Shown here: one piece after another, positions 26,701 through 38,573 of the stretch
How the letters are laid out: each line of letters begins with the position of its first letter
Numbering within the stretch: position 1 is the first letter of the stretch
Origin: Auanema rhodensis
Taxonomy: Eukaryota > Nematoda > Chromadorea > Rhabditida > Rhabditidae
Length of the DNA stretch: 64,000 bases
Assembly: GCA_964057225.1 (NCBI GenBank)
Contig: OZ059895.1
Coordinates: 8,742,001 to 8,806,000, forward strand
Direction: 5' to 3'
Made by a program: the position numbers and the translations under genes
The notes under the pieces: model-generated
The model's database searches: none
What the model saw: the letters and a program-made list of their open reading frames with translations, nothing else
What the model was told of the DNA's origin: nothing

Positions 26701-29700
26701 CGATTTTATTAAATTCTATAAGCATAGGGTGTACCAGTCTAACATTCAAAGGGAATGCTCAGATTTGGTTTTTTGAAGCTAAAAATGGTTTCGACAAATG
26801 AATTCAAGGACCTCTCTCACTTCATATTTCATATTTAACGAATCCAAGTCCATTCCTTAATAATGATAAGAAAAAGAGACATTGTTCTGAATTATAAAAT
26901 TCACCAAGTTATCCTCCGATCTAAATTACGATGTTTGTCTGAATTCGGCAGATCAGGCTACCGAAAGGCCGAGCTGTGGTAGACTAGAAATAAGAGCGCA
27001 AACTGCTCTCTGTCTCTGCCCTCGTTTACATCTGCACTAGCTGTCTGGGGTCTGCAAACATCCGTCGACGATCTATGGCCTGATGAAGGGATGCATTGTG
27101 TATCGTCCGTGACGACGTCGTTGGCAGCGTAGGACCTTCGAACTGTAGATTCGTATTATAAGCGAACATAAATTTTGAGAAAAAGGCAGTTACGAAGTGC
27201 GCCAGTAAGATGACTATTTTGCGCACCAGATCTAAAGTAGGCAAAATGTTACAAAATATTGCCTTTTTTATAATTGTCGTGTGGCTTGAGATTTTTACAT
27301 GCTGTTTCTATGCAGTTCCCAAGAAAATTGTATCTCTAATTAAGACACATTTGGTGAATTAGATGTTCTTTGAATAATTGATTAGACTGAAAGCAGCAGC
27401 AGCAGTTTGGTCAGCACACACAGCATGACATGAAGAAGATTATATCTTAGTAGACTGGGATGGGGTCAGAGTAATTAGCATGTCATGAGCTATTGTTGAA
27501 TGGCTAATTATTCTGTGTTGTAGATCATGAAAAAAAGATTCAACTGTCCCCTCTACATCATTCTATCCAGTCGAGAACAAAGGAAGTCAAGTAGATTGAT
27601 ACTCAGCCATTGGTTCTTGATGGTTTATGGTGGCGTTGTTTGAGATATTTTCCTATTCGGAAAATGCCCAGATGCTCTTTTCACTTATTCTGTTTTTCCT
27701 TTGTATTAACGAAATTTTGCATTCTTCTTCAGGAAAATTTTGTCACAGGAGCTTGAATGATATAACCTTCAGTTTCGAGATTGCCACTTGTTTTCGACTA
27801 CTGTTGTGTTGTGCTGCAACACTCCTGGTGTGCGATTAGTGTTGTGCTGATTATAGGCCATTACCGTTACCATTGCATTCATCCATCTGAGTGACTTGTA
27901 ACGAAGATCCAGTAGAGCCTGTGATGACAGAAGAGATCTGTCGGAGAGCAGCTGAACATGAGGACTATCACGGGGACAGCTGGACAATTCTATTCCTTTT
28001 GGTTGTTTTATGTGGGTCGACAGATGGTGCCATTCTCAACACACTTCAGCAACGTCCACACCCCAGAAGTCGAGGGAGTCATTTTTCCGCTCTTAGGTCG
28101 CAGACTTGTGATTCATAATGTGCAGGGGAACATTCTAGTTCTTTTTACTCACATTTCTATTCATCCAAAGGGGAGAGTGCTTGCATTTTGAGCCCAACTG
28201 AAATGTTACAAAACGACATTCAATCATGAGAGCCAATTTTGATATTTCTTTTTATTTGATAACCCTATTATCGATGTTTGTTTGATAATATTTTATCCTC
28301 TTTTCTTTCGAACGGATGTGGTGTAGTATTTAAGTAATACTTAGCTGCTAGCAACCATCACGGATAGCCAGATGGCGTATAATCTAGTAAACTGAGCGGG
28401 AATGGATTCAAGCATTCTCTTGTTCTCTGTATCTCTTATATGCAAGTCATATATATTGTAAAACCTTTAGCTTCTCACTTCTGTTAACAAGTCATTGCAT
28501 CTTAGTTAATTGTATCTGTTATTGATGTCGCTCAACAGGTGCGCTTACGGATTACCATGTGCTAGTTGATCAGTGTAGCAAGCTGTGAGAAGGGAATAGG
28601 ATTGGCTACCTACCATCTCTTGCTGATTTGGCAGGGGATTAAATCGTTGACAGCCCTCACCCGGTGGCATAGGCGGTCGATGATTCTTCCATGTTTGTAT
28701 GAGTCTGTGTATACTGCATATTATTCTTACTTTTCCCTATATCTTCATACTGTGTCTGTCTTGGCTTATTGTTTAGTCAGCTGCAAATAAATTAAAGGGA
28801 AATACTTATTCATTGATCTATACTCATACACGAGAGAATTTGTCTGTAATCTACTTAAATCAATTTGCAATCTTTTTAACTTTATTATTTCTTAATTATT
28901 TCATAATTTATATTAGTTTATTTTTTGTTTCAGGTTGTAAGATCAAAGCTCTCAGAGCTAAAACAAATACATACATCAAAACTCCTGTACGAGGAGAGGA
29001 ACCGGTGTTTGTTGTCACGGGAAAGCCTGAAGACGTTATGGAAGCTAAAAGAGAAATTGAATGTGCTGCTGAGCATTTTACACAAATCCGTGCAAGTCGA
29101 CGTCATTCTCAGGGTATGTTATTTTTACGCTGAATTATTAAAAATTCTATCATTATTAGGAGGAGCACCTGCTCCAGGACACGTCACTGCCTATGTACGC
29201 GTACCACTCAGAGTCGTTGGCCTCGTTGTAGGACCAAAGGGTGCCACTATCAAGCGTATTCAACAGGATACTCATACATATATCATCACACCCAGTAGAG
29301 AACGAGAGCCAATTTTTGAGGTTACTGGACTTCCACAAAATGTTGAAGCCGCAAGAAAGGAGATTGAGCAACATATCTACCAGAGAACTGGGAATATGCC
29401 TATTACAGACCCATCAGCTCCAATCAGTCAATACACATCGGAATTCCACGTTAGTATTTTTATTAAAAAAAAAAAAACGCTCCGAACGTTTGCATTCCTT
29501 TTTATTTTAATCTTTATTTGTTTCAGAGCACAGCATCACTTACAACAACAGCAAATACAGCGACAAGATCATCTTATGGAAGTTTGGCAACTGCCTCTGC
29601 TGCTCCTGGTAGTGCTCCTCGCCGACCGAACAACTTTGAAGGATTCAATGATTTTCAACAGCGTCCATCGCCACTTTCAGAGTCATACCAATTCAATGGA

Positions 29701-30225
29701 TTGAGCAATATCGTAATGCTGTGATAATTAATAATTTTAAATATATATTCGTTTAAGATCCGTGGTTATCCTAACTCTAAGATTTACTCTTGTAGTTCTC
29801 CAACTCCCCCTTCCTTGTTCGCTCAGTGCGCTCAGTCAGGGAACAGTATGCCATTTCAACCATGGTCTACTAATACCTACTCTGGGTTAGGTATCAGTGA
29901 ACAGTCTCAAAATCAAGGTATATTTCGAATATGTTTCATATTTTTCTAATTTTTTTTTAAGATGTGTTCTACGGGCGTTCTAATATTTTAAATGGGGCTT
30001 CTGCTTGGTCTTCTGCCTTCAGCTCTGTGTCTTGTAGTTTAAATGAACATCGGGATGAAGGATTAGGAGATTCTCCTGCCAGCGGGTTTGTTGCTTTTAT
30101 CAATCTGATACTTTACGTTTATTTTCAGTACTGAAAATCCATACCGTCTTATGTCATCAATCTGGGCTGATATCGAACCACGAGATGAAAATAAGCAAGT
30201 GGTTCCCCCAGTGTTGACTGCTTAA
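17778..30225 (+). CDS. mex-3: MEX-3-type protein with two KH RNA-binding domains
   Basis: A cytoplasmic mRNA-binding translational regulator; in C. elegans MEX-3 controls germline and early embryonic cell fate. Ten coding exons are read: 17778-17961, 18787-18856, 25891-26030, 26377-26475, 28934-29113, 29160-29449, 29527-29712, 29758-29917, 29962-30085 and 30129-30225. All phases agree, giving 1530 nt and 509 residues. KH1 spans the exon 4/5 junction and has the GRQG loop ([15 protein letters not shown]). KH2 lies in exon 6 with the GPKG loop ([16 protein letters not shown]). The linker [11 protein letters not shown] and the QRTG end are strongly conserved. N- and C-terminal parts are Ser/Pro/Gln/Ala-rich and disordered. 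There is no C-terminal RING finger, unlike vertebrate MEX3 proteins and like the nematode protein. Introns 2 and 4 are long (about 7.0 and 2.5 kb), in contrast to the roughly 45-nt introns of neighbouring genes. The last TAA is at 30223-30225. Confidence 0.93.
18503..18522. repeat. 20-nt perfect palindrome with two octamer-like half sites
   Basis: AATTAGCATATATGCTAATT equals its own reverse complement. Each arm holds ATGCTAAT, which fits the POU-factor octamer ATGCWAAT. It lies in the first mex-3 intron and may be a regulatory site. Confidence 0.5.
18857..25890 (+). other. mex-3: mex-3 intron 2 (about 7 kb)
   Basis: It is bounded by a GTTAGT donor at 18857 and a TTTCAG acceptor ending at 25890, and the codon phase (2) matches across it. 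It is T-rich. Inside are a CATT/CATC tetranucleotide run (20911-20950), a GTCT run (about 25560-25580) and a 143-codon ORF (22646-23077) without recognisable features. I see no RNA gene or transposon in it. Its size suggests that it carries enhancers. Confidence 0.6.
20911..20950. repeat. CATT/CATC tetranucleotide repeat
   Basis: Consecutive cattcatt units change to catctatc units over about 40 nt. Confidence 0.85.
26476..28933 (+). other. mex-3: mex-3 intron 4 (about 2.5 kb) splitting KH1
   Basis: It is bounded by a GTTGG donor after ...GRQ and a TTTCAG acceptor before ...CKIKAL, so it interrupts KH1 in the GRQG loop codon. I see no gene inside. A CCAGATGGCG sequence at 28368-28377 resembles half of a CTCF core. 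Confidence 0.6.
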
Positions 30226-30956
30226 GTTTTAAATCACTTCACCATTGATGGTACGACGATTATAATCCAAGCATCCCTTTTATTGTGTTGTGTTATGTTG
30301 TTGCCAGGCGCATACTTCACATTTCATCCTAAAGTAGTTTCCTATGCCAGAAATTTATGCTTGTGCTGTCGTGATTGTCCTGGTTTTGTTGACGTGTATT
30401 CTTGAGGGTCAAAGTAGTATTACCCAATTTATTAGTAATTACGAGTAGTGGCGCTAGTCTCGTAGCTCTTTTTTCTAGGGGGGACGACTAGGCCCGCATC
30501 TGTCTCTTTTTCTTTTTTCTATTTTCTTTATCACCTACGAACCTCACTGAAATCTTCTCCGCATATTTCTTAACTTTTCTGTATCTTTTTCCTTTTTTCT
30601 AACCAATTTGAGACCCAAAACTTGCATTTTATAAACAGATTAATTTTTGAGATGAATTAACCAGAGCTGTATTTAGATGAGTGTTTTATGCAGACGAGTT
30701 TTCTGTGCTATCATTCCATTTCTAAGAGTTTCTAATGAGAGTATTTGGTGGGCGGTTTTGCTAACCAATCACCTTAGAAGCAGTGTTTGATTTTCTCTCT
30801 ATGTCCTCTTAATTTTTCTTAATATGCCTCTATATCAGTTAGGACATACTTGTACACAAATACCTCCATCGCGCTTATGCTGCACTTAAATTTTTATCCT
30901 CTGCTGCCCGCTGAATATTAACTCACCATATATACTTCTATGAACATTTCTATCGA

Positions 30957-31040
30957 TAACTATATATATATATATATATTATATATGTATTAGTATATAT
31001 ATCTATATATCTATATATATATATATAAATATGTGTGTGT
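30957..31040. repeat. (TA)n/(TG)n microsatellite
   Basis: Runs of TATA with TATC interruptions end in a short TGTGTG run. Confidence 0.9.
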
Positions 31041-32077
31041 GTAAGATTCTCTGGATATTGCTTTATGAGATATTCTATTTATCCATATGTGAACTATATC
31101 CTTAGTATCTACAGTTTAACATATTAATTCCGCATATTTTGTATATTTATTTTTAATTTTCACATATTATCCGACTTACATTATCACAAATTTCTGTAGT
31201 AACCTCTAAATGATCTTCCATATCTATATATTTTTGCACTATGCATTTGTGACATTCGTGTAACACATAAATCGTAGAATATGGTCGTTGTTGTGTTTCT
31301 TAGTTTATAGTGTTTAAGTGACTTATTCACTTATATGCTTTTTATTGTTTGAAATGAGTATTGTGCTTGTTAGTAGATGTTATGCAACAAGTATAGTTTT
31401 ATGATTATTTGCTACCAACTGAAAGGAAAAATTTTTAGGAGCAGCCTGTACAACTGACAATCAATCATTCTACATATATCGGGATTCCTGATAGCCTTCA
31501 GATAATTATTTTCCGAATTCTATTACAATTAGTATAACAATTAGTCAAATTTATTATGATTATTATATCTTTTGTGTGACTGGGCAAGTATTTTTAAAAA
31601 TTATCTTGACTCTTTAAAGAGAAGAAGAAGCCGATTTTCTATGCATATCTTCTCTTTTTACAAGCACTATCTTTATGATGGTTCAATCTCGGAGGAAATG
31701 TTTTTTTTTTAATTTTTAATTATCAACTTAGCAATTGATAATAATTCAGTTGAGAAATCACAGAATCTTTATCTTTTCTATTTTGTCTGTTATTTCTGTT
31801 GTTATGAATTTGGGTTTATCTTATCATCATTCTTTTTTATATTTATGATTTTTCTCTCTATCTCAGCCACTTAAAATATCAATATCATGCTGGCCATATG
31901 CAGAAGCTCACTCAAAATGAGAGAGTTCATTATATGTTTGTTTTTTCTTCATATTATCTTCTGCATATGTATTTATATCACCATCGCGACCAGAAATTTG
32001 CTTTACTTCGCTAATTTGTTGCATAATTATTCTTTTGGAATCTAGACCAACAATCATTTACAGGGAGGAGTAAGGGA

Positions 32078-32093
32078 GAGAGAGAGTACATTT

Positions 32094-32127
<34 letters not shown>
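32078..32127. repeat. (GA)n microsatellite
   Basis: Two GAGA blocks are split by about ten other bases; the longer one is near 32097-32126. Confidence 0.9.
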
Positions 32128-32129
<2 letters not shown>

Positions 32130-32807
32130 GAAATTTCAACAAGAAATCTAGGTTTTTATCTTATATAAGTATGTTGAAAATTATTGTCTTCGACAGACAA
32201 ATATAGTATACGGCTTCTACATTCTATGGTATATCGTCCTCTGCTCGAACTTCTATCTACCTCCTAATTCTCGCCACCAACTGTGGTGAAACACGCGGGA
32301 TTTATTCGTCCATTACTTATTGATGTTCATTATGAAGTTTATTTCAAATTAATTCACTAACTTCTGAAATTCCTGTTTATTTATGAAAAATGAACACAGA
32401 AACTTTGATCTAGTAGTATCTCTGATCTGTTCATCGCTTCTCCTATTTCGCTTCGTCTTCGCAATACTAACTGGTATATATGATGCCAACCATGCATTGT
32501 CAGATTTCAATCTCCCGTTCAAATATCGGTACTTCGTTCTGTTCTGTTTTTGGGAATTGTTTTTGAAAATGTTTTGTTTTTATTATGTTTTTAAGAAAAG
32601 ATCTAAACCAAATTTCGTAAATACACATTTATCCAGCTTTATCAATCTATAGACCTTAAACCTATGTCACTCATGATTGCCTACCTATATAAGTGAACAT
32701 GTATCAAGTTTAATCAGATATTTAACTCATATTATATTATATACATCTTCTATTGTAGAGCACCTTTTACAGTTCTAATGTTTGTTGTTATATAATAAAA
32801 TTTATGA

Positions 32808-32813
32808 TTTATT
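32808..32813 (-). terminator. DHODH polyadenylation signal
   Basis: AATAAA on the minus strand, about 110 nt after the DHODH stop codon. Confidence 0.5.
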
Positions 32814-32921
32814 CAAACGTTATGTTCACAACAGTTCAAATTCATAATATAAAAACAAGATATCACAAGACTAGACCCATAAAAAATATGGAAATTCGTC
32901 ATGAAATCTCCAAGGCAATAA

Positions 32922-34436
32922 TTAGCGATGATCTGCTCCAACAGCTTCGGATATGTTATTGAATCCATCTTTTTTCAAACACTCAACTAACTCGCGTTTC
33001 ACCTGAATGAGTGATTCAAATAAACATTCTATACAACTTATGGTTACCTTTCCAATAACAGGAAAACCTTGATAAACTAGAGCTGAATAAAGTTGTACAA
33101 GGGAAGCTCCAGCTCTAATTTTCTCATAAGCGTCTTCTCCTGAAGCAATTCCTCCACAACCGACAATAGCTACTTTCCCTTTCGTTAATCTTAAAATTAA
33201 ATTTGTAGGATTCGAGGGGACCGAACAATGCTTACTTATACATTCGACGAACACACTCCGTACTGATTTCCTTTACAGGTTTACCACTTAAACCTCCACT
33301 TTGCTCTTTGTTCGAGCTTTGAAGTGTTTCAGGACGAGATATCGTGGTATTTGAGACAATTAAGCCATCAACCCCATACTTAGGATCAAGAACGACTCCC
33401 GCGATATCCTGCATTTCGGATTCAACAAGATCCGGAGCAATCTTGAGAAGGATTTTTGGAGGCTTCTCTAACTTCATAAGATCAACCGCTTTTTTAACAT
33501 AAGCCATAAGCTAAAAATCAAATAGCAGGAAAGTTTGAAAATATTTGCTAACCTTTTGTAAATCTGCCTTTTTTTGCATTGATCTTAAACCTGGAGTGTT
33601 CGGTGAAGATATATTCACAACTAAATAATCAGCATATGGAGCAAAATAATTAACACCAATTTCATAATCAAGCCTATAAGTGAGAAACCTAATACGCATT
33701 TAAATTTAATATATTGACTGTCTTACTTTGCATCTTCAGTCATCTTATTTTTACCCAAATTCACACCGAAAATCGCGAAATCATTTCCCCAATTTGCTCG
33801 GGCGTTCTGAACGAAACATATATTCACCTTGCTTTCCAAAAATACTGACTTTAACTCTTTGATGTACTTTACCCACACCTTCACTATTAAAACCATAGCG
33901 ATTAATAACTCCTTCATCTTCTAGAAGGCGGAAGACACGAGGTCTCGGATTTCCTTGTTGAGGTATCGGTGTTACAGAACCTTTAATTCATCATTTACCA
34001 AAATGAAGTAGTCTATTTCGTCTTACCAACTTCTACTAAACCAAAACCTGATTGAGAAGATAAAGGAACTATTGCTTCTCCATCTTTATCGAAACCAGCA
34101 GCAATTCCTACAGGATTCTTGAATTTGAAACCGAGAACTTCAGTATTTAGCTCGGCATATTCCCGATGATTCCATCCAAACTTAGGAAGAAGTCCCATTG
34201 AACAAGCTTTTACCGCCCATCTATGTGATTTTTCCCCATCTACATATTTATGAATTACAGGCATGACCTAAATAACCTTGAATTATATATTGCGGATACT
34301 TTATGCATCTAACCCCTTTGCTGTAAAAGTTTTCCGATCCCCATAGCAACTCAGTAGCTCCGTAACTCAACAGTCCACCAGATACAATAATCACTGTGGA
34401 TTTTGTGATGTACCCAACTGGCAACTTTCCATACAT
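32922..34436 (-). CDS. DHODH: Mitochondrial (class 2) dihydroorotate dehydrogenase
   Basis: It oxidises dihydroorotate to orotate in pyrimidine synthesis at the mitochondrial inner membrane, passing electrons to ubiquinone. Eight exons are read: 34436-34314, 34267-34027, 33980-33850, 33806-33727, 33673-33553, 33510-33236, 33189-33048 and 33002-32922. All phases agree (1194 nt, 397 residues; human 395). The N-terminus has a hydrophobic segment ([15 protein letters not shown], residues 13-27), as class 2 enzymes do. Conserved blocks follow in order: [50 protein letters not shown] with the class 2 catalytic serine, [15 protein letters not shown], and the FMN-phosphate block [19 protein letters not shown]. 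The C-terminus is GADHR. Its first 46 nt overlap the end of the COMMD6-like gene in another frame. Confidence 0.96.
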
Positions 34437-34729
34437 TCTTCAAGTTTACCCAGATATGCAGAAAACTAAATAAGATGCATGAAAAAAGATTCTATCCAAT
34501 TGTGACTACTTCACTAGAATTAAATTCTGAGACTTCGGTATCCCCGTTTTCAAAATGAAAAACCACTCGAACGATGGGTTGAATAGAAGAAACAGAAGAG
34601 GCTGTGCTACAGCTAGCCTAAAATCAAAATATTGTTTAATATCAACAAGTTAGTATAGCTTACCTTCACAATCCAATCAAAAGTTTTCAATTTCCGTTGT
34701 CCACTTGATGTAATATCTGAAGCTAGCAT
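34391..34729 (-). CDS. COMM-domain-only protein, COMMD6-like, overlapping DHODH
   Basis: Three exons are read, 34729-34664, 34617-34510 and 34465-34391, separated by 46- and 44-nt introns with matching phases, giving 82 residues. The sequence fits one COMM domain: the FDW motif near residue 18, a Ser-rich strand segment, the QPIVRVVFHFENGD strand pair, then the [17 protein letters not shown] helix. Human COMMD6 is likewise about 85 residues with no N-terminal helical domain. COMMD proteins form the Commander complex for endosomal receptor recycling. The start follows a TTTTTTCAG acceptor by 4 nt. The last exon runs into DHODH exon 1 in a different frame and stops at TGA 34393-34391. If the second intron were retained the protein would stop six codons on, losing the terminal helix. 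The family call rests on pattern, not on a search. Confidence 0.65.
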
Positions 34730-34733
34730 AAAA

Positions 34734-34746
34734 CTGAAAAAAGCAG
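34734..34746 (-). other. Putative trans-splice acceptor of the COMMD6-like mRNA
   Basis: The minus strand reads ctgcttttttcag, then tttt and ATG. No upstream coding exon could be joined in frame. Confidence 0.45.
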
Positions 34747-35074
34747 TTAAATTATAAGCTTTATATGTGTTTAATATAATGAAGATACAACAAAGAACGT
34801 GATAAAAAAAACAAAAATATCACTTTAACGATGAAAGAAAATAATGGCAGCTAGGACTTCAACATATTTTGAAAAGTACACTAAATCTCGATAGAAACTA
34901 TAAGACAATTCCCTTTATTCTTAATTTTTCTAATATTTCCTATATAAATAATATAACTAGTTTCATTAATAATAAAGTTAGACAAGAGTCATGCATGCTG
35001 TTTACGAACTGTTTTTCGTCCAATGCTACACTTCTTCTCTAGCGAGAAGCTGCGGATGATGCTTATATTAAACA
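34747..35074. promoter_or_regulatory. Divergent promoter region, COMMD6-like/DHODH and CLN3
   Basis: About 330 nt separate the two start regions on opposite strands. It is AT-rich with no clear TATA placement. A ttcttctctag acceptor-like sequence ends near 35042, 32 nt before the CLN3 ATG. Confidence 0.4.
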
Positions 35075-36906
35075 ATGTCTGTTATTCGTCGAACTGAAAA
35101 CCATGAAGTGAATACAAGTGATGAGGAAATTATTTTTGATGATGAGAGGCAGAACATCAGGACAAATACTCGCTCTAGAAGAAATTTGGCTAGCTTCTGG
35201 TAAGTAGAAGTAAATAGTTAGAATAAATTTCAATATATATATATTGTTAGGATATTGGGACTATGTAATAATTTTGCTTATGTCATAATGCTTAGTGCTG
35301 CCAAAGATATCCTCGAGAACAAACATGAGCCCACTATAAATGAAACAATTAGTTGTCGAGTTCGTATACTTAACCTAAACATTTTTCATCCCATGCTTTA
35401 AGGAAACAATTGTAGATAGATCATGTCACGAATTATCTACTGGATCGGTTTTGCTGGCCGATATTATTCCATCTCTTTTAATCAAAACGACTGCTCCATT
35501 TTTTATACATAAGATTCCTTTTGAGTTTGTTCTGTGTCATTCATTGCTTTCTATCAAACAGTTTAAGCTTACGTCATCTTCTCACTGTTATTTTACAAGG
35601 TTCAAGTTTTTTCCTTGTGGCTACCAGCAACTCTGTAGCAGAAGCTTTATTGGGTATTTTTTATATATGTCATCAACCGTAACAATATCAATACAGGTGT
35701 GATATTTGCTAGTTTTGGTTCAGGGTTAGGAGAAATTTCTTACCTAAGTTTGGCAGCTCATTTTCCCGGGTTTCACGGGTATAATTTAACCTTATCTTAA
35801 TTATTTTATTCAGGAATGTAGTTGCTGCCTGGTCTTCCGGAACAGGAGGATCTGGAATTTTCGGAGCTTTGATATACGCTATTTTAACTGATAGGTCAAT
35901 GTTATCATTATCTCCTAAAACAACATTACTTTCTATGTTAATTGTTCCCATAGTTTTCAGTTATACGTAAGTTTTCTACTTTCTGTATTTTATTATATTT
36001 CTTTATATAAGATTTTGGTTTATTTTGAAAATACCTAATACAGTCCACCGAGTAAGAGCTTTCGATTTGAGTTCCTATTTAATTCGAGAAGGTATTGATG
36101 ATTTATTAGCTGTTGAATGTTTCAAATTTATTTCAGGAAGAAGAAGTCGAGTAAGTGCTGGAAGTACTGATGATGAGCCTTTGCTTGAAAGTTAGTTTTT
36201 TCTTTTTTCAAGCAAATTATGAAGTATTTCAGATGCTTCTAATGGTCAACAACGACATGATAAAACAATTGTGAAATCTCTTCTGAAATACATTATACCA
36301 CTAGTTTTGGTTTATTTTGGAGAATATTTCATAAATCAGGGATTGGTCAGTTTTTCAAAACTATTTTCTTTATAAACTCTAGTATAGGTTGAATTACTTG
36401 AATTTGACTGTTCTGATGGATTTTCTATGGATGTAGCTAGCCAATATAGATGGTATCAAGTTTTATATCAACTGGGGGTTTTCATTTCGCGCTCATCCAC
36501 AATACTTTTCACAATACCAACATCCTACTTTCCCATTCTTGCGGCATTACAAGTTTGAAAACAAATTTTTCAATCCAATTTACTTTTATTTTCAGATTTT
36601 AAATGCTATCTTTTTCTACTTCGAAGCTATATATTATTTTGTCCCACACATTTTAGTGATATTTTTAATAATCATATTTGAGGGATTATTAGGTGGTTCC
36701 GCATATGTAAATACTTTTAACTCTATTCATCGCGAGGTAAATATCTGTTCAAATTAAAACATCATATGCTAAGCTTTCAGGTACCAAATGAATATAAAGA
36801 ATTTAGCATGGGGTTTGTATCAATATCAGATTCATTTGGAATAGTGCTAGCTGGTTTTCTGGCTATTCCAATTCATAACTATATATGCTCATTGCCGTTA
36901 ACATAG
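35075..36906 (+). CDS. CLN3: Battenin/CLN3 lysosomal membrane protein
   Basis: A multi-pass late endosomal/lysosomal membrane protein; human CLN3 loss causes juvenile Batten disease, and the protein is linked to lysosomal export of glycerophosphodiesters. Twelve exons with eleven introns of 41-51 nt give 1347 nt and 448 residues (human 438), and every phase checks. Family blocks seen: [20 protein letters not shown] after a basic, acidic N-tail; [98 protein letters not shown]. It ends with a short tail after HNYICS. The acidic STDDEPLLE loop resembles the dileucine-bearing cytosolic loop of the human protein. It is divergent from the COMMD6-like gene and convergent with the SDR gene. Confidence 0.95.
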
Positions 36907-37222
36907 GATTGGGAATTTTAAAAGTTTTATTTTCAATTTTGGAATATTTCGGATATATGCATATATATCTTAGAGATTATTTTATTAAATTTTTTTTCAT
37001 CACTTTTATTGTACGATCTAGTATAGTTGAACTTCAAACTCAGCAGCAAATTCTGATTATGCATATGAAAAATAGAATTTCTGTAACGTTTTACGAAAGA
37101 GAATCAAATTAATTTAGAGTTAACAGTATCTATATACAATAATAGAATATGCTCAGAAAAGCATTATTTGAACATGTAATGAGGTAACCAATTTCATCAG
37201 GAAGTATGAATTCCGTAGGTTA
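36907..37222. other. Spacer between convergent CLN3 and SDR genes
   Basis: About 316 nt of AT-rich 3' sequence for both genes. I see no further gene. Confidence 0.5.
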
Positions 37223-38563
37223 TTATGACACAAACTTATTAGCGTAAGTACGAGCTTCATCTAGCACATTTCCAGGTAATTTACTTCTTTTCATCACCAG
37301 CATTTCCATATTATACATGATTTCGCCGATTGATTTAGCAGATTCCTAAATGATTGTATAATTCGATATATAATTAAAATATTATTAAACCTCAGTAACC
37401 ATATCATTAAATGGCTCCACCTCACCATCATGATACATACAACCACTTTGAAGTCCTTCACTTGCTGCAGTACTAGCCATTACCAAAGATCGGGTTCCCT
37501 ACAAAAACAATTTAGATTATGTTATGAAAATGAACAATATACATCTTGCAAGCTTTTAGAAACAAGCCAAATAACAGGAGAGGCAGCTTTACGAAGTAGC
37601 CAGTGAGTTTCTCGTCCAAGTTCTGTACCTCTAACAAAGCCTGGTCGAATGCAAACAACTGTGATATTAGAATTAGAGTTACGAAGCTTTCTAAAGAAAA
37701 TTTTTTATCAATAACATAAATATATTTCGTCACTTACTTTGCTAAATCAGAAGTGTATAAGTTGAGTGCTAATTTACTGAATGCATAAGCAAATTTACTG
37801 TCATAATCCCAGTTATCTTCGCCCATTAATTGTTTCATTGAAGGTATGTGATCAGCCTTGAATATTTTATTTCTTAAATTAAAATAATAATAGTAAACGT
37901 ACTGATTTATATAATCCGGAAGATACTAAGAGTATGCGACCGTTTTTTTTTTCCATGTGATCCAACAAATTGTTGATTAGAACGTAATGACCAAAGATAT
38001 TTGTAGCAAAATGACTTTCAATTCCATCAGAAGATAACTAAGCTATATTCATCTACATCTTCAAGCCTTCGAACAATTACCTCAAATGCTTTCCCCATTA
38101 CTCCAGCGTTGCAGATTAAAACATCAATATTCTGAAAATGTTCTCGCACTTCTCTACAGAATTCCAATATGCTGTTATAAAACATTAGATCTAACTGAAA
38201 ATAATTTAGATTCAATATGATCTAACAACTTATTATACCGAGAACATATGTACTTCTCCGGTACAATCTGACATTGATTGCAACTCTTCAACAGCAGCTC
38301 GCCCTCGAACTTCATCTCGGCAAGTAACAATGATAGTTGCCCCTAATTGGCGAAGATCTTTGGCTGTTTGTAGCCCTTAAGATTATTTAAGAGTTAATTA
38401 ATTTTGAATATTTTCTGAGTTTTTCGTGTTGTTCGTCAAAAAATGTTTATTTAATTTATTCTAATTTAAGGATATTTGTTTATGTTTGTGTCTCACCTAT
38501 ACCCGATGTTGATCCAGTTATGATAACAACTTTTCCTTCCATTGATGAACCAGAGCTTTCCAT
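37223..38563 (-). CDS. Short-chain dehydrogenase/reductase (retinol dehydrogenase/WWOX-like)
   Basis: An NAD(P)-dependent oxidoreductase of the classical SDR fold. The reading starts at ATG 38563, immediately after a tatccag acceptor. The N-terminus carries the cofactor loop TGSTSGIG (residues 17-24). CNAGVMG follows, then the catalytic set: LVSSG serine, and Tyr and Lys in YAFSK within a KFAYAFSKLALNLY block. The PG block is CIRPGFVRGTE, the segment after the catalytic lysine as in this family. The C-terminus ends KFVS before TAA at 37225-37223. Intron size is again about 43-48 nt. No membrane segment or peroxisomal signal is clear. The substrate cannot be told; RDH11-14, DHRS and WWOX members share these blocks. 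It lies 246 nt downstream of the DNAJC4-like gene on the same strand. Confidence 0.85.
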
Positions 38564-38573
38564 CTGGATAAGA
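38564..38573 (-). other. Putative trans-splice acceptor touching the SDR start codon
   Basis: The minus strand reads ttcttatccag followed directly by ATG. This fits a downstream operon gene or a trans-spliced single gene. Confidence 0.5.

Larger units (their letters stand above)
30226..32807. other. mex-3 3' UTR and 3' flank facing DHODH
   Basis: The stretch follows the mex-3 stop and separates two convergent genes. It is AT-rich, with a long TA-type microsatellite and a GA repeat. No open frame here looks protein-like. The 89-codon ORF at 32383-32652 is AT-driven and has no family features. Confidence 0.5.

Noticed and set aside
28925-29704. 259-codon + strand frame over the mex-3 KH exons
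   Set aside because: It is a shadow frame. The KH1 and KH2 motifs are in the spliced frame with consistent phases.
35451-35702. Continuous frame through CLN3 exons 3 and 4
   Set aside because: Removing the 43-nt intron 35525-35567 restores the CLN3 family sequence, so the read-through frame is intronic.
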